This document shows positions 47,736-58,135 of a stretch of DNA of 64,000 nucleotides, piece after piece. The stretch is from Microbacterium candidum. GTDB taxonomy: Bacteria; Actinomycetota; Actinomycetes; Actinomycetales; Microbacteriaceae. How positions within the stretch are numbered: position 1 is the stretch's first letter; every line of letters starts with the position of its first letter. The notes beneath the pieces were generated by a model. The model saw only the letters and a list, made by a program, of their open reading frames with translations, was not told the origin of the DNA and did no database searches. The stretch is from NCBI RefSeq assembly GCF_030315975.1, contig NZ_JASXSZ010000002.1, forward strand, positions 558,001-622,000. Reading direction: 5' to 3'. The position numbers were made by a program, and so were the translations under genes.

Positions 47736-48233
47736 ATGACCGAGCCGTTCCTGGGTGAGATCCGCCGGGTCTCCTTCAATTTCGCGCCGAAGGGATGGGC
47801 GATGTGCAATGGAAGCCTGCTCTCCATCGCCCAGAACCAGGCGCTGTTCGCGCTGCTCGGCACGACGTGGGGCGGCAACGGTGTGACGACGTTCGGCCTC
47901 CCCGACCTGCGCGACCGCATCGCGTTCGGCGCGGGCTCGGCGCTCACTCAGGGCGCGGCGGGAGGCGAGGCGACGCACACGCTGACCGTCTCGGAGATGC
48001 CGCCGCACACCCATCTGCCGCTCGCGACCGCGTCCGCCGCGACCACCGCAGATCCGACCGGCGCCACGTGGGCGAGCACCCCGCAACCGGCCTACGCGAC
48101 GAGTGCCGCGATGGCGCTCGACGCGTCAGCGATCGGTAAGGCGGGCAGCGATCAGCCGCACGAGAACATGCCGCCGTACCTCGCGATCAACCACATCATC
48201 GCCCTCCAGGGCATCTTCCCCTCGCAGACCTGA
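47736..48233 (+). CDS. Tail-collar (MdpB-like) protein 2
   Basis: This 165-residue paralogue has the same layout: FLGEIRRVSFNFAPKGWAMCNGSLL, LLGTTWGGNGVTTFGLPDLRDR, a His-rich middle (SEMPPHTHLPLA) and SDQPHENMPPYLAINHIIALQGIFPS. It lies 37 bases after copy 1, with GGAGC before the ATG. Sequence similarity to copy 3 is higher at the N-terminus (NFAPKGWAMC in both) than to copy 1. Confidence 0.9.
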   Translation: MTEPFLGEIRRVSFNFAPKGWAMCNGSLLSIAQNQALFALLGTTWGGNGVTTFGLPDLRDRIAFGAGSALTQGAAGGEATHTLTVSEMPPHTHLPLATASAATTADPTGATWASTPQPAYATSAAMALDASAIGKAGSDQPHENMPPYLAINHIIALQGIFPSQT

Positions 48234-48244
48234 CCGGAGGACAC

Positions 48245-48766
48245 ATGAGCGACCCGTTCGTCGGCGAGATCCGCACCGTCGGCTTCAACTTCGCCCCCAA
48301 AGGCTGGGCGATGTGTTCCGGCCAGCTGATCCCCATCTCGCAGAACACGGCCCTGTTCTCCCTCCTCGGCACGTACTACGGCGGGAACGGGACGTCGAAC
48401 TTCGCCCTGCCGAACCTCAACGGCGTGATGGTGATCGGCCAGGGGCAGGGCCCCGGACTGTCGCTGCGCGACATCGGCGAGATCGGCGGAGCGAGCGCCG
48501 TCTCCCTCGTCCAGGACGAGCTGCCCCCGCACACGCATCAACCGATCGGATCGACGGCGACCGCGACGTCCGGCGAGCCGCAGAACCTCACGTGGGCGGA
48601 GCCGCGTCTCGGCCGGGCGCAGCGCGCCGCATACGCACCCACCCCCTCCACTCCCATGGCTCCCCTGGGAATGACCGGGGGTGGAGCGGCGCACAACAAC
48701 ATGCCGCCGTACCTCGCGATGTACTACGTGATCGCACTGCAAGGCGTCTACCCGCCTCGCTCCTGA
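48245..48766 (+). CDS. Tail-collar (MdpB-like) protein 3
   Basis: This 173-residue third paralogue has FVGEIRTVGFNFAPKGWAMCSGQLI, LLGTYYGGNGTSNFALPNLNG, ELPPHTHQPIG and AHNNMPPYLAMYYVIALQGVYP. It starts 11 bases after copy 2, after GGAGG. The conserved His-containing and Cys-containing segments suggest that the three fold alike and may assemble as a mixed trimer, but that is speculation. It runs convergent to the regulator gene downstream. Confidence 0.9.
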   Translation: MSDPFVGEIRTVGFNFAPKGWAMCSGQLIPISQNTALFSLLGTYYGGNGTSNFALPNLNGVMVIGQGQGPGLSLRDIGEIGGASAVSLVQDELPPHTHQPIGSTATATSGEPQNLTWAEPRLGRAQRAAYAPTPSTPMAPLGMTGGGAAHNNMPPYLAMYYVIALQGVYPPRS

Positions 48767-48770
48767 CGCT

Positions 48771-49310
48771 TCAGGCGCCGGCGGAGGGCGGGTTCACGTC
48801 GGGATGCAGAGCGGTGAACAGCGAGTAGGTCTCGCCGCCCGCATCCGGCCCGCGCTGCTTGAACTCCTCCAGCAGGTCGCCGAGGCGATCCTCGAGCTCG
48901 GCTTTGTGCTCGGGGGTGAGCTTGAGGCCGAGCCAGGAGACGTGGAGCTCGTCGGGCGCGACGCCCTCGATCTGCTGCAGGAACGTCTCGACGAGCACGG
49001 GCGCGCCCTCGGGGATCGACGTGCGCCACGAGAGTCCGGTCGCGCGATACGGAACCTCGCGCGCTCCCTGCCGCCCCGCCCGCGGCTCCTCGGCGACGAG
49101 GTAGCCGGTCTGCACGAGCGTGCGGACGTGGTGGAGCATCGTTCCGGGATTCACGCCGAGCAGCTCGGCGAGCTCCTTGTTCGTGCGAGCCTCGAACGCG
49201 CACAGCCGCAGCACGCGCATGCGCAGCGGCGAACTCAGCGCCCGCGCGCGCGCCTGGCTCTCGGCATCCTCATCCGCGAGGCTGGCCCGGACCTTCTCGT
49301 CGTCCCCCAT
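48771..49310 (-). CDS. ArsR-type winged-helix regulator
   Basis: In this 179-residue protein, residues ~20-95 form the winged helix (ALSSPLRMRVLRLCAFEARTNKELAELLGVNPGTMLHHVRTL), with the wing at YLVAEEPRAG. The C-terminal half (100-165) is helical and acidic (PEHKAELEDRLGDLLEEFKQ), a likely dimer or ligand domain. It is divergent from an MFS exporter, with repeated TTGACAWGTCYCAAT words between them, so it probably represses the exporter gene. Confidence 0.87.
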   Translation of the reverse strand: MGDDEKVRASLADEDAESQARARALSSPLRMRVLRLCAFEARTNKELAELLGVNPGTMLHHVRTLVQTGYLVAEEPRAGRQGAREVPYRATGLSWRTSIPEGAPVLVETFLQQIEGVAPDELHVSWLGLKLTPEHKAELEDRLGDLLEEFKQRGPDAGGETYSLFTALHPDVNPPSAGA

Positions 49311-49326
49311 GTCGCGAGTCTACTGG

Positions 49327-49373
49327 TTGACAAGTCCCAATCGGAAGGTGCAGACTGATTGACATGTCTCAAT
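49327..49373. promoter_or_regulatory. Paired operator-like words between the ArsR and MFS genes
   Basis: TTGACAAGTCCCAAT (49327-49341) and TTGACATGTCTCAAT (49359-49373) are the same 15-mer with two changes, 32 bp apart. The second includes the MFS start codon (49364) and has inverted ATTGA/TCAAT ends. Likely binding sites for the divergent winged-helix protein. Confidence 0.55.
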
Positions 49374-50677
49374 CAGCGGAGGTCGCGACCGACGAAGAGG
49401 TCGCGCAGAAGCGGTCTCTGTGGCACGACCGCAACTTCCTGACCCTGTGGAGCGGCCAGGCGCTCAGCCAGTTCGGCGCGCAGATCTCGATGCTCGGCAT
49501 CCCGGTGCTGGCCGTCGTGCTGCTGGAGGCGACCGCGTTCCAGGTGGGGGTGCTGGATGCTGCGGGCCTCGTCGCCTTCCTCGTCATCGGCCTTCCGGCC
49601 GGCGCCTGGGTCGACCGGATGCGCAAGCGTCACGTGATGATCTGGGCCGACGGCGTGCGCGCGCTCGCGATCGCCTCGATCCCGATCCTGTGGGTGACGG
49701 GCTCCCTCCACATCTGGCAGCTCTACGCCGTGGCGTTCGTCATCGGCGTCGCCACCGTGTTCTTCGACGTGTCGTACCAGAGCATCATCCCGTCGCTCGT
49801 GAAGCCCGACCAGATCGCCGAGGCCAACGGCAAGCTCGAATCGACCCAGCAGGTCGCGCACCTCGCCGGCCCGGCGTTCGCGGGCGGGCTCATCTCGCTC
49901 GTGTCGGCGCCGTTCGCAATGGTCGTCACGTCGTTCACGTACGTGGCATCCTTCGTCGCGCTGCTGTTCACGCGCGACCACGAGGTCCGCCGCCCCGCCC
50001 ACGAGCACGAGCCCCTCCTGCGCGAGATCGGCGAGGGCCTGCGCTGGGTGTTCGGCAACCGCTACCTGCGACGCATCGTCGGGACGACCGGCACCTCGAA
50101 CTTCTTCAACACCGTGTCGATGACGATGCTGCCGATCTTCCTGCTGCGCGAACTCGGAATGACGGCCGCCGCCATGGGCCTCATCCTCTCCCTCGGCGCG
50201 GTGGGTGGGGTCGTCGGCGCGATCGCGACGCCGCACATCGTGCGCTGGGTCGGCGAGGGCCGCGCCATCCCCCTCTCCGCGATCGCGTTCTCGGTCGTGG
50301 CGGTCTTCCTGCCGCTCGCGGCGATGACGCCCGCCATCGCGTTCCCCCTGCTCGTGGTGCAGGGATTCGTCGCGAGCTTCACGGTGCTCGTCTACAACAT
50401 CACGCAGGTGACCTTCCGTCAGCGGATCACCCCGCCGCGCCTCCTCGGCCGCATGAACGCGTCGGTGCGCTTCGTCGTGTGGGGCGTCATGCCGATCGCA
50501 TCGCTCCTCGCGGGGCTCCTCGGCACGTGGCTCGGGATCGTCCCCACGATGTGGATCGGCGCGATCGGCCAGCTCGCCTCCGCCCTCTTCGTCGTGATCG
50601 GGCCGTTCTGGCTCATGCGCACGCTTCCCGGCGCCGCGGAGGAGGCGGATGCGGGAGAGGTGGATGCCACGGCCTGA
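49364..50677 (+). CDS. MFS transporter (MFS_3-type exporter)
   Basis: This 437-residue protein has twelve hydrophobic helices. Family segments are RNFLTLWSGQALSQFGAQIS near the N-terminus, the loop motif GLPAGAWVDRMRKRHVMI between helices 2 and 3, and IPSLVKPDQIAEANGKLES. This resembles enterobactin-exporter/macrolide-type MFS_3 proteins. Substrate unknown. The 23-residue N-terminal tail is acidic. It is divergent from a regulator gene, as expected for a drug-responsive exporter. Confidence 0.9.
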   Translation: MSQSAEVATDEEVAQKRSLWHDRNFLTLWSGQALSQFGAQISMLGIPVLAVVLLEATAFQVGVLDAAGLVAFLVIGLPAGAWVDRMRKRHVMIWADGVRALAIASIPILWVTGSLHIWQLYAVAFVIGVATVFFDVSYQSIIPSLVKPDQIAEANGKLESTQQVAHLAGPAFAGGLISLVSAPFAMVVTSFTYVASFVALLFTRDHEVRRPAHEHEPLLREIGEGLRWVFGNRYLRRIVGTTGTSNFFNTVSMTMLPIFLLRELGMTAAAMGLILSLGAVGGVVGAIATPHIVRWVGEGRAIPLSAIAFSVVAVFLPLAAMTPAIAFPLLVVQGFVASFTVLVYNITQVTFRQRITPPRLLGRMNASVRFVVWGVMPIASLLAGLLGTWLGIVPTMWIGAIGQLASALFVVIGPFWLMRTLPGAAEEADAGEVDATA

Positions 50678-50773
50678 GCCGCGCGGACGGATCACCCGAC
50701 CGCGGGGCCGTTCAATGACGGATCCGACCCAAGGACATCGGCGGATCGAAGGGGCGCCTCTACGATCGCCTCC

Positions 50774-52099
50774 ATGACCGCCCTTTCGCGCGGCACGCGC
50801 GCCGGATACGCACTCGGAGGCATCGCCTCCGGCACGTACGGCACCGTGCCCGGCCTGATCCTGATGCCGTTCCTCACCGACCTCCTCGGCGTCGACGCGG
50901 CCATCGCGGGTCTGATCGTGTTCGCGCCGAAGGCGTGGGATTTCTTCCTCAACCCCATCGCAGGGCGGCTGAGCGACCGGTCGAAGCATCCGCGCGACCG
51001 TCGACGGCCGTTCATCCTGCGGGCCGGCATCCTGCTCGCCCTCGCGTTCCTGGCGATGTTCTTCGGCCCGACGGAACCACCGGTCGCTGCGGCACTCTGG
51101 GTGCTGGTGTTGTTCCTCGCCAGCGCGACGGTGTACGCGTTCTTCCAGGTGCCGTACCTCGCGATGTCGGCCGAGATCACCGACGACTATTCCGAACGCA
51201 CGCGGCTCGTCACCTGGCGCGTGATCGTCTTCACGCTGGCGATCCTCATCTCCGGGGCGACGGCACCGGCCCTCGTCGAACTCGTCGGCGGGGTGGCCGG
51301 GTATCGGATCATGGCCGGCGCGATGGCCGTGCTCATCCTGATCGGGACGGCGGGCGTGTGGTGGGGCACGCGGCATGTCGGCCTCACCCGCACCGAGGTC
51401 GCTGGCGGGCGCCTGTTCGAGCAGCTCGGCATCGTGCTGCGCGACCGCGACGCCCGGTCGCTCATCGTCGCCTATGTGCTGCAGGCGGTCGCGATCGGCA
51501 TGGTCCTCGGCGGGGTCGTCTACGTTGCGAGGCACGTCGTGCACGACCCGAGTGCGGCCACGATCGCGTTCGTGTGCTTCGTCGCACCCGCGGTCGTGCT
51601 GACCCCGGTGTGGTCGATGCTCGGGCGGCGGGTCGGGAAGAAGGGCGGGTTCACGGCGGCGACGGTCGTCATGATGGTCGGCTTGCTCGCTCTCCTGAGC
51701 GCCCGAGCAGGAACGACACCGATGCTGATCGCGTCCGGGATCGTCGGAGTCGGCTATGCGGGGGCGCAGCTCTTCCCCCTCGCGATGCTGCCCGACATCG
51801 CCGCGGAGGATGCCAAGCGCAGCGGCGTCAACCGGATCGGGATGATCTCGGGCGTGTGGTCGGGGTTCGAGCTCCTCGGCTATGCGCTGGGGCCCGCGCT
51901 GCTCGGAGTCGTGCTCAGCATCGGCGGCTATGTCGCCTCCAGCGGAAGCACCGTCCCGCAGCCCGAGAGCGCGCAGTGGGCGATCGTCCTCGGCGTCTCG
52001 CTGATCCCCGCATCGCTGTGCGCGATCAGCCTCGTGCCCCTGCGCCGCTACCGCCTGGACGACCGGCTGCGGGCGGAGGCGCAGACGCAGACGGTCTGA
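50774..52099 (+). CDS. MFS transporter of the GPH (MelB-like) group
   Basis: This 441-residue protein has twelve helices. Its segments are RAGYALGGIASGTYGTVPGLI, the cation-symport-type loop DFFLNPIAGRLSDRSKHPRDRRRPF, and FFQVPYLAMSAEITDDYSERTRLVTWR, which is characteristic of glycoside-pentoside-hexuronide symporters. The solute cannot be told: relatives carry sugars, but related actinobacterial proteins lack sugar genes nearby, as here. It stands alone, convergent to a Lrp-type regulator. Confidence 0.88.
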   Translation: MTALSRGTRAGYALGGIASGTYGTVPGLILMPFLTDLLGVDAAIAGLIVFAPKAWDFFLNPIAGRLSDRSKHPRDRRRPFILRAGILLALAFLAMFFGPTEPPVAAALWVLVLFLASATVYAFFQVPYLAMSAEITDDYSERTRLVTWRVIVFTLAILISGATAPALVELVGGVAGYRIMAGAMAVLILIGTAGVWWGTRHVGLTRTEVAGGRLFEQLGIVLRDRDARSLIVAYVLQAVAIGMVLGGVVYVARHVVHDPSAATIAFVCFVAPAVVLTPVWSMLGRRVGKKGGFTAATVVMMVGLLALLSARAGTTPMLIASGIVGVGYAGAQLFPLAMLPDIAAEDAKRSGVNRIGMISGVWSGFELLGYALGPALLGVVLSIGGYVASSGSTVPQPESAQWAIVLGVSLIPASLCAISLVPLRRYRLDDRLRAEAQTQTV

Positions 52100-52115
52100 T
52101 CCGCCCACCGCAGTG

Positions 52116-53117
52116 CTACCAGCGCAGCGGCACCCGCTCGATCGAGCGCCCGGCAGCGTCGAGCAGATGTCCGTTCCGCTTGATCTCGCGCAGCACCGTC
52201 CAGCGATCCGTGACCTCGACCTTATCGCCCCATGCGCGCTCGATCCGCGGAAGAGCGGTCAGCGACCGGGCGCGCGCGCACACGAAGAGCGGCGCGGACC
52301 CGACCAGCACTCCCACCCGATGCGTCTCCGGGAGCCTCGAGGCGCGGGCGGCGGCCTCCTCGACGTCCCCGGAGCGCGCCCACAGCACGGCACCGCGCCG
52401 ATAGCCCGCCGCCGGCATCGCCAGATCGCACCCGAGGCGCAGGAGTCCCGCTCCGACGGCACGGTCCACCGTCCGCCGGGCCGTCGCCTCGGAGACGCCG
52501 AGGCGCTGCGCGAGGGTCGCCGCCGGCATCCGGGGATCGTCGTCGAGGGTGTCCGCGACCTCTGCCACGACCTCCGGCCGAGGGATGCGGGCGGCCCCGC
52601 CGTCGTGCTCGTCACGGACCGCCCGCTGCTGCGACCGGGACAGCACGCGCAGCCGCCAGCCGGAGTCCTCCGCGACGATGGCCGCCGCGACATCCATCCG
52701 CCGCACGCGCGCACCGGCGTCCGCGATCTCGCGCACCCGGTCGCCGAGGAGCGGAAGCCCGCCGGTGCCCGCGACGAGGACGAGGACTCCGGCGGACGTG
52801 TCGTCGGCGCTGAGCACCCAGGGCCGCCGAACGACCGCCGCGACGACATCCGCAGACGTGCGGCGATCGAGCAGCACGATCGCGACATCCGTCGTCGACG
52901 ACCATCGTTCGGGCGTCGGCCACGCGGTGAGCCATGCCAGCGACTCCTCGCGCAGCGCGTGCCAGTGCCGCGCGACCGTCGCGGCATCCGCTCCGACCGC
53001 CGCAGCGATACGCGTCCACGGGGCGCGCGCATCGATCTGCAGAGCCTGCACGATCGCGAGGTCCAACTCGTCGAGTGCACGCGCGTCGTCGATATCCATG
53101 TGACGAATCGTATGCAT
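52116..53117 (-). CDS. Lrp/AsnC-type regulator with two helix-turn-helix regions
   Basis: This 333-residue double-length Lrp-type protein has a first HTH at ~residues 20-65 (IVQALQIDARAPWTRIAAAVGADAATVARHW) and a second at ~185-235 (LDDDPRMPAATLAQRLGVSEATARRTVDRAV). Each is followed by a ligand/dimer-like domain. The start is either 53117 (MHTIRHMDID) or 53099 (MDIDDARALD); the second gives the usual family N-terminus. It is divergent from an M28 peptidase-like gene, which it likely controls. An amino acid or peptide effector is the family norm. Confidence 0.86.
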   Translation of the reverse strand: MHTIRHMDIDDARALDELDLAIVQALQIDARAPWTRIAAAVGADAATVARHWHALREESLAWLTAWPTPERWSSTTDVAIVLLDRRTSADVVAAVVRRPWVLSADDTSAGVLVLVAGTGGLPLLGDRVREIADAGARVRRMDVAAAIVAEDSGWRLRVLSRSQQRAVRDEHDGGAARIPRPEVVAEVADTLDDDPRMPAATLAQRLGVSEATARRTVDRAVGAGLLRLGCDLAMPAAGYRRGAVLWARSGDVEEAAARASRLPETHRVGVLVGSAPLFVCARARSLTALPRIERAWGDKVEVTDRWTVLREIKRNGHLLDAAGRSIERVPLRW

Positions 53118-53186
53118 GATTCACGCCTGGTTGAAGGATCCCGGAAGAATAGGACCGGTGATGCGTCCTCTCCCTACTGTCAGAGC

Positions 53187-54605
53187 ATGCATGTGACCGA
53201 ATCGTCGATCATGGCGAGCATCGAGGATCTCGTGGCGATGTCGCCGCGCGCCACGGGATCCGCGGGAGGCGAGTCCGCGGCCGCATACGTCGAGCGCCGG
53301 TTCGCGGAGGCGGGGCTCGACACGCAGGTGCTCGAGGTGCCGTCGTTCTCGTGGACCGCCGAGTGCAGCCTGCAGATCGGGGACGACGACATCCCGTGCG
53401 CGCCGGTCCTGCACTCGGGTCTGGCCGCCCACGACTGGACGGGCACCGCAGACCACCAGCTCGACGCGCCGGTCGTCGACATCGGCACAGACCGCGTGCG
53501 GCGGCATGACGTGCGCGGAGCCATCGTGCTGTTCGATCTGACCTTCGACATGACCGTGGCGCATTCGCTGCCGCTCACCCTCTACCTGCACGACCCCGGC
53601 CGCCGGGTGTTCCGCCGTGAGGTCCTCGCGAGCCGCAACCCGTACGTGACCTCCCTTGCCCGGACGATGACCGAGGCGGCAGCGGGCGGCGCGGTCGGCG
53701 TCATCGGTGTACTGCGCGATTATCCGGATTCCCGGAACTATCACAACGAGTACTACCGGCGAACGCTGTTCCCGCTGCCCGGCGTGTCGGTGACGCGGGC
53801 CGAGGGGCTGCGGTTGCGCGGGCTGCTGCAGCACACCCCCCGCGCCCGGCTGCGCCTCGACATCGCGCGACGGGAGGTCGTCTCACGCAGCGTGATCGGC
53901 GTCCTGCCCGGACGCACGGCCGACACGATCATGATCCAGTCGCATCACGACTCGATCGGGCCCGGCGCCGTCGAGGACGCGTCCGGTACGGCCGAGGTCA
54001 TCGCCCTCGCCGAGCACTTCGGCGCCCAGGCCGCCGCCGGACGCATCCGGGAGAAGACGCTCCTGTTCGTGACATTCGACACGCATTTCACCGGCTACCA
54101 GGCCCATCGGGAGTTCGCCCGTCGGTATGTGCTCGCCCGGCGCACCCCGTGGAACATCGTGCTCAATGCGACGATCGAGCACATCGGACTGCGCGCCGTC
54201 GAAGGGCCCGACGGCGGCTTCGCCTCGACCGGGGAGACCGAGCCGCGCGGCGTCTTCGTGAATGTGAATCCCGCGTTCACGGTGCGGATCGGCCGCGCCG
54301 TGCGCCGACACGGCCTCCACGGCACGAGCCTGCTCGGCGCCGGGCTGCTCGAGTTCTTCGCCGGCGGGATCCCGACCGACGCATCCTTCACCTTCGTGTC
54401 CGGGGTGCCGACGATCAGTCTCATCTCCGGCCCGCTGTACCTGTACGACGACGCCGACACCATCGACCGGATCGATCGTGCGCAGCTCCTGCCCGTGGCG
54501 AGGTTCTTCGCGGACATCGTGGATGACGCGGACGGCCGGCGCGGGACCCTCCTCGGAACGATGCCCGCTCGCCTGCGCCGCTTGCTGCCGCGGGGGCGCT
54601 GGTGA
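53187..54605 (+). CDS. M28-family peptidase homologue with altered active site
   Basis: This 472-residue protein follows the M28 layout: a PA-like insert (about 90-200), then the peptidase core. The first metal motif is kept (SHHDSIGPG: His253, Asp255), as is the bridging Asp264 (EDASGTAE). The usual catalytic Glu-Glu is replaced by Thr299-His300 (TFDTHFTGYQAH). The following Asp ligand is Glu331 (ATIEHIG). The final His ligand near YHTxxDTxD is missing (LYLYDDADTIDRID). It may therefore be non-peptidolytic or have another activity. No signal peptide. Coupled to the next gene (GTGA). Confidence 0.8.
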   Translation: MHVTESSIMASIEDLVAMSPRATGSAGGESAAAYVERRFAEAGLDTQVLEVPSFSWTAECSLQIGDDDIPCAPVLHSGLAAHDWTGTADHQLDAPVVDIGTDRVRRHDVRGAIVLFDLTFDMTVAHSLPLTLYLHDPGRRVFRREVLASRNPYVTSLARTMTEAAAGGAVGVIGVLRDYPDSRNYHNEYYRRTLFPLPGVSVTRAEGLRLRGLLQHTPRARLRLDIARREVVSRSVIGVLPGRTADTIMIQSHHDSIGPGAVEDASGTAEVIALAEHFGAQAAAGRIREKTLLFVTFDTHFTGYQAHREFARRYVLARRTPWNIVLNATIEHIGLRAVEGPDGGFASTGETEPRGVFVNVNPAFTVRIGRAVRRHGLHGTSLLGAGLLEFFAGGIPTDASFTFVSGVPTISLISGPLYLYDDADTIDRIDRAQLLPVARFFADIVDDADGRRGTLLGTMPARLRRLLPRGRW

Positions 54606-55621
54606 TCAGGATCGTGGCGTTCCCGGCACGCGCGGTCGACGGCGGCGTGCAGGAGCAGACGGGGATGCTGATGCTCCCCGCATCCCCCGCCCCGCGCGGC
54701 GGATACCCGGTCGTCGTCTACGGGCACATGACGACCGGCGGTTCTGCGCGCTCCGCGCCGAGCACCGCGACGCCCGCCCATCCGGAGTGGCGGCGGATGT
54801 CGCAGGGCGACGCGCTGTGCGATCGGCTCGTCGCCCGCGGGATCGCGGTGCTGCGCCCCGACTACGAGGGGATCGGCGGCCCCGGCGTCCACCCTTATCT
54901 GATCGGGTCGTCGCTCGCCGAGTCCGTCCTGGCGATGATGCGGGAGCGCGACTCGTTCGACGCCGATCTCGGCGACATGTGGGTGGCCGCCGGGCACTCC
55001 GAGGGGGCCGTCGCCGCACTGCACGCGTCCGCACGGGAGGAGCCCGACGCGCAGGCGCGCCTCGTCGGCACCGCCGTGTTCGGTCCCGTCACCCGCATGG
55101 ACGTCAGCATCGGGGCGGCCCGCCGCATCGCGGTGCCGTTTCCCGGTTCCGGCGTCGTCTCCGCGCTCATCGCGCTGATGCTGCGTGGAGCCGCGGCGAC
55201 CGATGCGGGGATGCGGCGGCTCCTGGAGACCGACGGGCTCAGCGAGCGCGCCGCCGAGCGTTGGGCCGACCTCGACGAGCTGTGCCTCACGGAGCTCGCC
55301 GCCGACGGTTCGTGGGGCGGGATCGCGCCAGGGCGCATCGGCGGGCGGGCCGGCGACGAGCTGTTCGCGATGCTCGCCGCGTCCTTCCGCGCCAACGAGG
55401 TCGCCGCGCTTCGCGGGTTCCGCGCACCGCTGCGGATCGACGCCGCCCGGTTCGACGAGGTCGCGCCGGCACCCCTCACGGCCCGGATGCTCCGCGGCTA
55501 CCGCTCCGCAGGCGTTCCGCTCGACAGCGCGTGGTGGCCGACCCACCACTCGGGCATGATGCGGCCGCAGCACGCCCCGTCGCGGGCGGCGGAGTGGATC
55601 GCCGCCCGCTTCGCCGGGTGA
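54602..55621 (+). CDS. Alpha/beta hydrolase (secretory-lipase-like), cytosolic
   Basis: This 339-residue alpha/beta hydrolase has the nucleophile elbow GHSEGA (Ser133), the oxyanion-side motif VVVYGHMTTGG, and PDYEGIGGPGVHPYLIG typical of the fungal-type secretory lipase group. The late acidic residue is in FDEVAPAPL, and the catalytic His in WWPTHHSGMM. There is no export signal. The GTG start overlaps the peptidase-like gene stop, so the pair is one operon. Ester or peptide-linked substrate unknown. Confidence 0.85.
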   Translation: MIRIVAFPARAVDGGVQEQTGMLMLPASPAPRGGYPVVVYGHMTTGGSARSAPSTATPAHPEWRRMSQGDALCDRLVARGIAVLRPDYEGIGGPGVHPYLIGSSLAESVLAMMRERDSFDADLGDMWVAAGHSEGAVAALHASAREEPDAQARLVGTAVFGPVTRMDVSIGAARRIAVPFPGSGVVSALIALMLRGAAATDAGMRRLLETDGLSERAAERWADLDELCLTELAADGSWGGIAPGRIGGRAGDELFAMLAASFRANEVAALRGFRAPLRIDAARFDEVAPAPLTARMLRGYRSAGVPLDSAWWPTHHSGMMRPQHAPSRAAEWIAARFAG

Positions 55622-55622
55622 C

Positions 55623-57812
<2,190 letters not shown>

Positions 57813-57834
57813 CTGTCTCCTAGAAAGCTTCGGA

Positions 57835-57862
57835 ACTCAAAGTTGAGTCACCTGCACTCAAG
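57835..57862 (-). promoter_or_regulatory. HAIR element (HspR operator) before clpB
   Basis: On the minus strand CTTGAGT-N7-ACTCAAC (57842-57862) matches the HspR-associated inverted repeat CTTGAGT-N7-ACTCAAG with one change. A second overlapping inverted pair ACTCAA/TTGAGT (57835-57848) extends it. It lies 30 bases before the clpB start codon. HspR repression of clpB and dnaK in actinobacteria is established knowledge; the assignment here is by sequence match. Confidence 0.88.
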
Positions 57863-57963
57863 TTTACTCCCACGCCCGTCTCTCCGCAATCGCGAGCGCA
57901 CGCACCCCCGTGCGGCGCGGGGAGTGCGGGAGGACAATGAAGAAAGCAAAGGAGGGAGCTCCG

Positions 57964-58131
57964 ATGTTCCAGACCATGGTCTACACGCTCTGCTTCCCGG
58001 GTGCGGCTCAATGCGGCACGCGAGAGGTCGTGGACTACACGTCCGCGATCTACCCGGTCGGCATCCTGCTCATCGCGGCGGTCGTCGGGTTGATCATCGG
58101 GCTGACGAGGAATCGCAGGCGCGAGCGCTGA
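57964..58131 (+). CDS. Small single-span membrane protein, function unknown
   Basis: The frame encodes 55 residues, starting at 57964 after AAGGAGGG. The outside part has two Cys residues (LCFPGAAQCGTREVV), then a membrane helix (about 28-46, IYPVGILLIAAVVGLIIGL) and a basic tail (TRNRRRER), giving an N-out, C-in topology. No known family is recognised. It is divergent from clpB, across 151 bases containing the HAIR element, and convergent to the SulP gene. Confidence 0.65.
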   Translation: MFQTMVYTLCFPGAAQCGTREVVDYTSAIYPVGILLIAAVVGLIIGLTRNRRRER

Positions 58132-58135
58132 GCCG

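Noticed and set aside
47201..48766. Collar proteins considered as a prophage remnant.
   Set aside because: There is no integrase, terminase, capsid, tail tube or attachment repeat nearby, and the genes are coupled to an acetyltransferase and a Tat-type protein instead.
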